DNA of 64,000 bases from Ephemerocybe angulata (taxonomy: Eukaryota; Basidiomycota; Agaricomycetes; Agaricales; Psathyrellaceae), in NCBI GenBank assembly GCA_013368325.1, contig JAACJK010000163.1:3100001-3164000 (forward strand), in the 5' to 3' direction. Shown here piece after piece: positions 56,576 to 64,000 of the stretch. The position numbers were made by a program, and so were the translations under genes. The notes beneath the pieces are model-generated. The model saw nothing but the letters and a program-made list of their open reading frames with translations, made no database searches and had not been told where the DNA came from. Position 1 is the stretch's first letter. Every line of letters starts with the position of its first letter.

Positions 56576-59148
56576 TTAATCGGATGGATGGATAGGAGGA
56601 TAATGTACGGGTGTGGGCATAAACATGGACGCTCCGCCTAAAACAGACCAGGGTGTCGAGGGATCAGGGGGTGGATAAGGAGTGGCGGAGTCGGGGAAGC
56701 CATAGGGATTAGACCCGGGATAATAAGGGGTTGGGGGAGTTACGTTTGGGCCCTGGCCGTACGGTTGAGGGGCACCGCCCGAGGTTGGAGTCTGGTTCTC
56801 ATACCCCCCATTCGAATGTTCCGGTGGAGGGGTACCTAGTCCAAGGCCAAATCCTGATAGCGGAGACATGAGGTTGTGTGAAGGTGGTGGCCCTGTGTTC
56901 TGCGGAGGGTAGGGCGACGACGATGCCATCTGGTCATACCCACGCCTCTGCTGGGGACTCGACCTTGGACCTGGGCCAAATGCAGCCCTGCTTCTGGGTC
57001 GAGGTGCCTGTCCAGGGGTCGGTGCTCGTAGAAGCTCTTCCTCGCGTGCTCGCCTCTTCGCCGCTTCGCCCTCGCCTTTCAAACGCACGATTTCCTCCTG
57101 GGCCTTCTTCAGTTCTGATTCCGCAGAGATTCTTCGGGTAGTGGCAGTCGTAAGGTCGTTGCTGAGCTTGTCGATCCTTGCCCGAAGTGCTGGGGTGTTA
57201 GCGGCCATCTGCTCTTGCTTCAATTTCTCCGCCTCTTCCTTCGCCGTCTCCAGTTCTCTCTTCTTCCCTTCCAAATCGTTGGACTTCCTCTCCAACTCGC
57301 CTGTCTTCGCCTTCAGGGACGCCTGCTCTCGTCGCTGATCCGCGACCTCGCGGGTCAACTTCTTGTTGATCGACAGAAGACCGGTCTTCTCCTTCTTCGT
57401 CTTCTCCAGCTCACCAGAAACAGACCTGAGCTGTTCAGTGAGCTTCGACGCCTTTTCGACAAGGCCATCTCGCTCTCCTTTCAGGTCGACCACCTCCTTC
57501 TCAACCTGCCGCGTGACGTCCTCTACCTTCTCTTTCCCTACTCGAAGCTCCTCCAGCCCAGTCTCGAGCTTCGCCCTTTCAGCCTTCCAATCTTCCGCCA
57601 GCTTGCGGTACCTCTCGAGCTCGTTGTTGGCTTCAAGCAAGTCGTGCGTCACCTGTTGGTCGTGACTGCGGAGAGCACCGCACTCTTGGCGTGTCGTCTC
57701 GAGCTCACTGGTACGTCCTTGGGCCGCGGAAACGGCGTCGTCCAATTTGCCCGCCAACTCGCGGTTTCCAGCAAGAAGCCCATCGCGCTCGGCGAAGAGT
57801 GTGGCGTAATCGCCGCGGGCGGCCTCCAGGTCGGTCTCCAAGCCCTGTTTGTGGAAGATGAGGTTGTCTCGCTGCGCTGCAAGCTTCTCGAGGATAGTTG
57901 CTGTATGGGTGGAAGAGGCATGGGCTTCGGCCAGTTCTCGAGCTAGCCTGTCTTTCTCTGCTCGTACGACATTCAACTCTTCCGTTTGTCTCGTATATTC
58001 TTCCTTCAGGAAGGAATCATTCGATGACAATCTGAGAGTCTCGATGAAGGTGTGGTGTTCTATCAACTTCGACGTGATGCCTTCTAGTTGCGTCATTCGA
58101 GCTTGAAGTTTGCGGGCGAGGTCATCCTTGCGGGGAAGATGCCGATGAGTGCTGTGCATTGCAGAGGACTGTGGAAGGGTCTTACCGTGCCACCATCGTC
58201 ACTGGATGGCTTCTTGGGATGTTCCAGGGGAACCGGCTGGTTCGGTTGGAGGACAAGAGGAGTTAAGGAGGGAAGTGTTCTGCGGTTAGTCTCGGATTTG
58301 GGGCTCTGCATGACGTTGAACAGCTGGAAGATGAGGCCCCTTGGCGTGGTATATCTGGGAACTGGGTCCCCGCCGTGGGCTGCCTGACCGGAGCGGTGGA
58401 AAGAAACCCTGTCGCCGTATTTGGTGCGGAGGCAATCCAGGAAGCTTCCCTCCCCCGACAACCGGTTTTCCTCCTCGAGCGCCTTCTCTTCGTCCAGTCC
58501 TTCATCCTCGTGGGTGGAGAGTGAGTCCCACTGTGTGGTGACGATGGCCAATTTGGCGCCGGGAGCGATCGCTTCGAATAAGCGCTTGGGACGACCTTCC
58601 AGATCCTTCGTCAGATCATCATCCCTCACGCTTTGGACGATGATAATGTAAGAGAAAGAGACGTCACTAAGCTTATGCGTCAGTTATATAGTTTCCTTAG
58701 CTCATGCTCTGTAAGACCTCTTACCGCGTGGAGGCTACCTTCTGGACCATCTCCAAAATATCAACGGTGCTCAATGTTGACCCTCCGGGATGATAGCCAT
58801 CGAACCCAGGGGTGTCGACAAGAATAATCTTATGGCCATTTGGTAGGACATAAGGGTACTCTGCTACCCCCTCAGTGCACGAGGTAAAGTCTGCGCCTAC
58901 TTTTGCAACGTTCTCGCCAATAATCGCGTTGATAAGCTACATAGAACAATCATGGTCCCAGTTAGATCGAGGCCTTCCAAGTAGTCGGAAATATGGTACA
59001 TACACTTGATTTTCCCGATCCAGCTTGACCAATAACGCTGGAAAGCATACCGCGTCAGTTGAGCCACCGATCTCTCTTTGAAGGTCACTTACGCCACCAG
59101 CGTGTCGCCACTCTTGGAATCGCTTGCTCCGAGTGCCATGTCTTGCAT
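56576..59148 (-). CDS. AIG1-like GTPase with long coiled coil and proline-rich tail, cluster member 2
   Basis: From ATG 59148 (MQDMALGASDSKSGDTLVA) two small exons build the P-loop VIGQAGSGKSS. Then come LINAIIGENVAKVGADFTSC, G3 IILVDTPGFDGYHPGGS, VDILEMVQKVAS, YIIIVQSVRDDDLTKDL and LAIVTTQWDSLSTHEDEG. From about 58130 a coiled coil of some 330 residues follows (TRQTEELNVVRAEKDRLARE; NELERYRKLAEDWKAERAKL). The protein ends in about 150 residues rich in Pro, Gly, Ser and Tyr (PPQNTGPPPSHNLMSPLSG; TPYYPGSNPYGFPDSATPYP). An alternative start is the Met at 59139. Proline-rich tails often bind SH3 or WW domains. Role unknown. The coiled coil is the longest of the group. Confidence 0.82.
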
Positions 59149-59929
59149 GCGACGAAGGGAAGCCAGTTTACGAATAGCCGCCTACCTTTATAAGAAACAG
59201 AGAGCAAGCAACGAGGCGTAAACGAGAACCCATCTCCACAATCTTGGGAGCTCAGCGCTCAATTGTTATCGATGGATAGTGAAATGAAAGGGCCCGACTA
59301 CAATCGAACGGGGGAAGGTCGCAGAAACATCCAAGTCGTGTTCCGTCGACAAATTGGCGAAGCATGGAAGGAGAGAAACAGTTACTGATATGCCATACCG
59401 GGCGTAGATGAGGTCCAGCAGCTGATATGGTGTCCCCCAAAATGGCCAGCAAAGGTCAAGAGGCAGGTTCGGGGTAATTCGATAGGCGCCCATTTGCGAG
59501 GCGATCAGAGGCGTGGCCTCGAGGTGATAGAGTGTCGAGAATCTAGACTTATTCAGTCAGATCAGATATAGGCCCTCGTTGACAAAATGCGGCTGTGGTC
59601 AAAATGTGAAGGGGTATGACATACCTCCTCGTGTTTGCTACCTGCGTGTGGGGCTTCCGAGGAAGTAGAGAAGCTAATGTGATTAGGATAGGCAGTCATG
59701 CGGATACCGATGCCGAGTCAGAAGATGAGCGTCAAGTTTCAATGACGAAAGGGGGTCGTGGAGGAAACGCAAAGAGAACGTGTAGTGTGGCCCGGATATT
59801 CGACAAATACCCGCACAAGGACGGTCGACTGCAGCGAAGCGCATGAGTTCGATTTATCAATTGATAACACGTCGAAGTCAAAGAGACGCCATGTCGCAAA
59901 CTTGAAAGCATATTTGATTAATACATACT
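59149..59929. other. Intergenic between two GTPase genes
   Basis: About 780 bp; only short frames without support. Holds the promoter of member 2 and the 3' flank of member 3. Confidence 0.5.
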
Positions 59930-62020
59930 TCAAAACCCTGGCCACACAGATGCACGAGGAGTTCCTGACCGCAAGACAGTTCCTCTTTGATCACGGATGA
60001 GTTTCTCCAATTGCGGGATCCGTTCGTTGATCAGATTTACAAACTCGTGGTCTGCTTCTGATACAGGCGTGTCCTCGTTGACGAACTCCGGGCTGAGATC
60101 GACACGGAGGGTTGTGACACGCCTCCTCGCGTTCGCAAGCTCTTCTGTAGGATTTCCTGAGTAGGGAGGCGGAGGAGAGATAGATGTCGTTGGGGTAGCG
60201 GCTCGACGACGAACTTCAGAAGAGTTCCGCGAGTAAGGTCGGGTGAGAGAGTCGAGTCCTGGAGTGTATCCATTGGTGTTCGGCCTGTTGACAGGCTTTG
60301 TCGATACCTGCCTCTTGCTGGGAGATGGCCCTTGTGGGCGGTGGGTGGCCAGCTGGTCTGCTTGTGCTTTCACTTGAGCCTCCTTCCTTTCTAACTCGGC
60401 TCTCGACTCTCTGAGTGCCGCCCTAACCCTCTCCAGTTCCAAGTCGGATTCAAGACGAAGGGCCTTGGCGTGATCCCTGTCCTTCATCACATCCTCGAGC
60501 TGAGCACGAAGAGCCATGACATCGACGATTCCAGGATCCTTCCTCAGGATATCCATCTCCGCCCTTGCCTGCGTCAAAGCCGACCTCGCCTCGTTCAAAT
60601 CCTCCAGCAATTTGACCTTGTCTGCGTGTAGGTCGAGCGTCCTTTGGGTCAAGGACACCCTCGCTTCATTGAGTTGGTCCGCTAGTTGTTGTTCGCGCAC
60701 CCGGAGTGCCTGGCACTCGATCGATAGGTCACTACGCTCTTTTCGGCTGAGGTCGAGAGCCGTTTTGAGCTCGGCGTTGAGCAAGGTCAACGACTGTCCC
60801 TCCTTCCGCGAGTTATTTTGAGCTTCCTGGAGAGCCGAGCGCACGTCTTCTATTTCCTGAGCTTGATTGGCTTTGAGTAATTCCAGTTCTGTTGCGATCA
60901 TACTCTGAGGGAAAATCAATATGAGTTAAGCGTGAGGCGGCTGGTAACTGTACCTTCTGAGAATCCTCCCAGGTCTTCCACTGGCTAGTAAACTCGCGCT
61001 GCAGACGCTTCCACTCCTTGACCCGTTCCTGGAGTGCTGCATTCTTCTCCTCCCACTCTGCCTTTCCCAACTCACTAGCGTTTTGCAGCGATTCCATGGT
61101 CGTTTGGATAAGGTCCATTCGCTCATTCAGATCATGCTTCAGCTCCGCAAATTCTTGTTGAAGCAGCAAGCCCGCGTCTGTTTCCTGAACCGTCTTTCCT
61201 TCGGCCATCTCCTCCTGTATCTTGAGGAAAACGGGCTCCAAATGAAGAAGACTTTCCACTATAGCCCGCGGGGAACGATACTGGTCGCCTTCAGGCTGCG
61301 GGACCTCCTCGTCAAAGTGACCGGTGCGATAAAAAGGAACATTCGCGTCATTCAGGTCTTTGAGAAGACCGTCCGAGTCCATGAGCAGTTGTTCGTACTC
61401 GACAGCATAGGCAAAGCCTTCCTCCGTTTCGCATGCTTCATCCCATCGTGTGGTCGCGACAACGACATTGCTCAGCTGGTCATTCCCGCAGATTGCTCTG
61501 AAACGCCTCATATTCTTGCTCGTGGCTGGACCTTCACCGTTGATCGCATGAAGCAGAACGACCCCAGAAAGTTTCCTGTTCTGTTCGTACCTATCATCCT
61601 CAATGAGTTGTGCTCCAATTCGACTTTCGATACGATATGAGACTGACTGTTCCTTCAAAAAATCTGCAACCATTTCCAATATTTCAGCGTCTGACTTCTT
61701 GTCATGTTCGGCGCAATCGTTGAATCCTGGAGTGTCGACCAGCGTCACTGATCGGCCGTTTGGGAACCCGCCACAGGTATAGCCGTCGACACCCCTGGTG
61801 CACGAGTACATCCCATCGCTGACAGGAGCAGCTGTACGACCAAGGAGTTTGTTGATGAACTGGTAAACTTTAAGTATTTGGCACATATTAAAATCTAAAA
61901 GCTCACCGATGACTTCCCCGCTCCTGTGTCCCCCATGATACTGTAAATATATCTCAACGAAATCCATCCATAGTGGTTTCTGAGAAACAAAATGCACTGA
62001 CGCGACAAGCAACCCTTCAT
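59930..62020 (-). CDS. AIG1-like GTPase with coiled coil, cluster member 3
   Basis: I choose ATG 62020 (MKGCLSRH), because only this frame joins the P-loop exon IMGDTGAGKSS; the upstream ATG 62036 does not. Next exons: FINKLLGRTAAPVSDGMYSC, G3 VTLVDTPGFNDCAEHD, EILEMVADFLKEQ, LSGVVLLHAINGEGPATSKN, NVVVATTRWDEACETEEG. A coiled coil then runs from LQQEFAELKHDLNERMDLI to SDLELERVRAALRESRAELE. A Pro/Ser-rich segment (PSPSKRQVSTKPVNRPNTNG) and a final helix (FVNLINERIPQLEKLIRDQR) follow, ending RASVWPGF. Introns: about 62006-61965, 61910-61862, 61655-61597 and 60955-60907. No membrane anchor. The SMxG-type exon structure matches members 1 and 2. Confidence 0.82.
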
Positions 62021-62434
62021 CCTGTTGGCTTCCCATTGCTGCAAAGACTGTAAACGAAAGAAACCGTAGGAGGGTGGTTATCGAATCACATCGTCTTACA
62101 TGCGGCTTAAAGCATGTTTGGACACAGGGCCCGAGCGCTCTACCATTTAGGGTATGTCACGAAGATACAACGTTGTCGCTAGTCCCTCCAATTTTAGGCG
62201 CGTGTCAAGATTCTGTCCGCCCATATCGTTGAAGCTTTCCCAATTTTGAAAATCTCCGATGAGTAGGAACGGATTGCGGGGGTACTGATGAGAGTTGAAG
62301 CTAAGGGGCATTTCCGGCTCGTGGACTCCTTTGGCGCCCGCGTTACGTCAGCAGGACCCTAACCCCAATCGATGACCGCCTAATTGCAATCGACCTTGGC
62401 TTTGACTTTTAAAGGTCAACCACCAACCACTGAG
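62021..62434. other. Intergenic, divergent promoters of GTPase member 3 and RRP41
   Basis: About 410 bp. A word resembling a tRNA D-arm (TGGTAGAGCGCT on the minus strand, near 62135) occurs without the rest of a tRNA. No gene recognised. Confidence 0.5.
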
Positions 62435-63311
62435 ATGGTGAGTGCGAGTGCGCTGTTCAATATGAATCAGCCTAACTTACTCAGGGCTCAAGAATCGAAA
62501 TTCTGAATGAAGCAGGATTCCGTTCCGATGGACGTCGCCAATTTGAGCTGAGAGATCTTACAATCGACCTCGCCAAGCACGGCGAGGCAGACGGGTCTGC
62601 TCTTATCTCACATGGCCTGACTCAGGTTCTTGTATCCGTTTATGGACCAAGAGAGGCCAAGATGCGGTCGCACACCTTTCACGACCGCGCCAACATCAAT
62701 GTGGAGGTGGTAGTCGCGTCTTTCAGCACAGGAGAACGAAGAAAACGGCAGCGGGGAGACAAGTGCGTATCAAACTTGCTGGCGAAGAAAACTTACCCTG
62801 ATGTACGACTAGGCGAGTTCTGGAGTTTGCAGCAACAATCAAATCGACATTCGAACCCGTAATCAGAACAAACCTCTACCCCCGTTCCCAGATCGACATC
62901 TATGTCCAAGTTCTCCAACAAGACGGGAGCACGTTGCAGACCTGCATAAACGCCGCCACTCTAGCTCTCATGAACGCCGGAATTCCAATGACGGATTTTG
63001 TCTGCGCTGTTACGGGAGGTGTGCACTCGACATCACCCATGCTCGACCTGAGCACCCTCGAGGAAAACGACATCCCCCACGTTACAGTCGCCGTCATGCC
63101 CAAAACAAAAAAGGTCGTCCTTGTGACGATGGAGACGCGCTTGCACGTCGATCGCTTCGAAGAGATTCTCAACCTAGCTCGGGACGCGGGAGCCATCCTC
63201 CACCAGGAAATGAAGGAAGCCATCCTTGCTCGCTCTGCTACCCTCGTTGCGCTTGCGGAACCAGTCACGAAAAACCAGAACAAAGGGGACGACGATGTGG
63301 TTATGGATTAA
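62435..63311 (+). CDS. RRP41: Exosome core subunit Rrp41/Ski6 (RNase PH fold)
   Basis: One of the six ring subunits of the RNA exosome, needed for 3'-end processing and RNA turnover in nucleus and cytoplasm. Start ATG 62435 is the whole coding part of exon 1; after a 47-48 nt intron the protein reads GSRIEILNEAGFRSDGRRQF, GSALISHGLTQVLVSVYGPR, ANINVEVVVASFSTGERRKR, TNLYPRSQIDIYVQVLQQDG, CINAATLALMNAGIPMTDFV and AVMPKTKKVVLVTMETRLHV. The RSDGRR and DGS blocks are RNase PH hallmarks; eukaryotic Rrp41 has lost phosphorolytic activity. One further intron lies at 62762-62817. About 250 residues, normal length. Stop TAA 63309. Confidence 0.95.
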
Positions 63312-63664
63312 TATATCACCTTCTTATCCTGCAGTCAGTTCTCAGATACCAAAGACCTTCTGGCAAGAGTGAAAAGCAAAGTAGGTTTGCCCACTGGCAG
63401 TGGTTTCCGGTCCCATCATTCTCCCGCACTTGGTGACTCCTCCGCTGCCACACTTCCGTCAAGACAACTCAGAATCTCGGTAGGTGGTATCAACTTGGAA
63501 CACGGAATACAGCACTTTATATTACAGAACGAGATACATCTACAAGATCGTCACAAGGTAATCCAGTTCCGCACCAAACAGATCCGTCATACTATACAAG
63601 AGGAAGGAAAATGAGAAAAGATATCGTAAAAGGTTCGTTATAAAGACGCATAAAGATATAAAAT
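63312..63664. other. Intergenic, convergent 3' regions
   Basis: About 350 bp; no gene recognised. Confidence 0.5.
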
Positions 63665-64000
63665 TTAATAAGGGACCGCTCGAGAACGCTGAACGATAGG
63701 GACTATGATCAACAACAACAGGCCAACGAAAAGGAAAAAGCGGAGCTCATCCCATGGCTCCTGTCCGTCTTTCGGCCGGCGACGATCTCTGCGTGAGCTA
63801 GTGTGCACGGCCCGTGACTGGGTATGGGTGTTGTCAGGCTCTCTGTGCCTCTGGAGCCCACCAGAGTCCCGACGAGTCCGCCTGGTGATCGACGGTTGTC
63901 GTGGGCGCGTAAAGGTAACCTGGGGTTGTGGGTCTGGCGTTATTTCCCTAGATTTTCCCTTGTTCCTAGGTGTGGAGGTAATAATGGGAGCCGGAGCTGG
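63665..64000 (-). CDS. C-terminal part of a tail-anchored protein (5' end outside the window)
   Basis: The minus-strand frame is open from the window edge for 111 codons and ends TAA at 63665. The visible part is basic and disordered (TPRNKGKSREITPDPQPQ, RTRRDSGGLQRHREPDNTHT, SRRDRRRPKDG). It then has a membrane segment EPWDELRFFLFVGLLLLIIV followed by PIVQRSRAVPY at the very end. A single hydrophobic helix so close to the C-terminus is a tail anchor, usually placed in the ER or mitochondrial outer membrane. What the missing N-terminal part is cannot be seen; some agaricomycete AIG1-like GTPases end in a similar anchor, which would fit the neighbouring cluster, but this is a guess. Confidence 0.6.
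   Translation of the reverse strand, partial: PAPAPIITSTPRNKGKSREITPDPQPQVTFTRPRQPSITRRTRRDSGGLQRHREPDNTHTQSRAVHTSSRRDRRRPKDGQEPWDELRFFLFVGLLLLIIVPIVQRSRAVPY

Noticed and set aside
62125..62160. tRNA-like D-arm word (TGGTAGAGCGCT, minus strand)
   Set aside because: No matching acceptor stem, anticodon arm or T-arm (GGTTCGAATC) at proper spacing.

Overview
The window is nuclear DNA of a filamentous basidiomycete, most likely an agaricomycete. Genes are dense and lie on both strands. Nearly every gene is cut by several 45-65 nt GT-AG introns with CTGAC/CTAAC-like branch points. Several protein types (NACHT NTPases, AIG1-like GTPases with coiled-coil tails, F-box/LRR-like proteins, proteins ending HDDEW) are typical of mushroom-forming fungi. 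No rRNA, convincing tRNA, CRISPR array or complete transposon was seen.

Layout. 0-3 kb: the 3' part of a VHS-GAT (Lsb5-type) trafficking adaptor. 3.7-11.3 kb: tuberin (TSC2) and, in the same reading direction upstream, an agaricomycete orphan gene whose exons run into it. 12.8-17.1 kb: an AIG1-like GTPase and the ER chaperone BiP/Kar2 (C-terminal HDEL). 17.4-22.5 kb: a tandem duplication of an F-box-like gene, one copy carrying a minisatellite inside an enlarged intron. 22.7-31.6 kb: NatC acetyltransferase Naa30, a GABA/choline-type permease, a broken unrecognised gene, a TauD-type dioxygenase, a FluG-type amidohydrolase and a tiny four-exon BolA gene. 32-36 kb: an orphan gene and a multi-pass membrane protein.

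36.5-46.6 kb is the most unusual part. A NACHT NTPase is joined by well-formed introns to a GAT-VHS-GAT module that is a rearranged paralogue of the adaptor at the left end of the window. It is followed by an F-box-like gene and an Hsp70 of the HSPA12 type. 46.7-53.3 kb: an orphan protein, an HMG-box protein, a Kes1-type oxysterol-binding protein and an NCS1 nucleobase permease. 54-62 kb: three AIG1-like GTPases with coiled coils in head-to-tail order. 62.4-64 kb: exosome subunit Rrp41 and the tail of a membrane-anchored protein leaving the window.

How they fit together: housekeeping genes (TSC2, BiP, Naa30, Rrp41, HMG-box, BolA, Osh) alternate with lineage-expanded families (four GTPases, three F-box-like genes, NACHT, HSPA12-like Hsp70). 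In fungi, NACHT proteins are linked to non-self recognition. The physical closeness of these families here suggests an accessory, fast-evolving neighbourhood, but a shared function is inference only.
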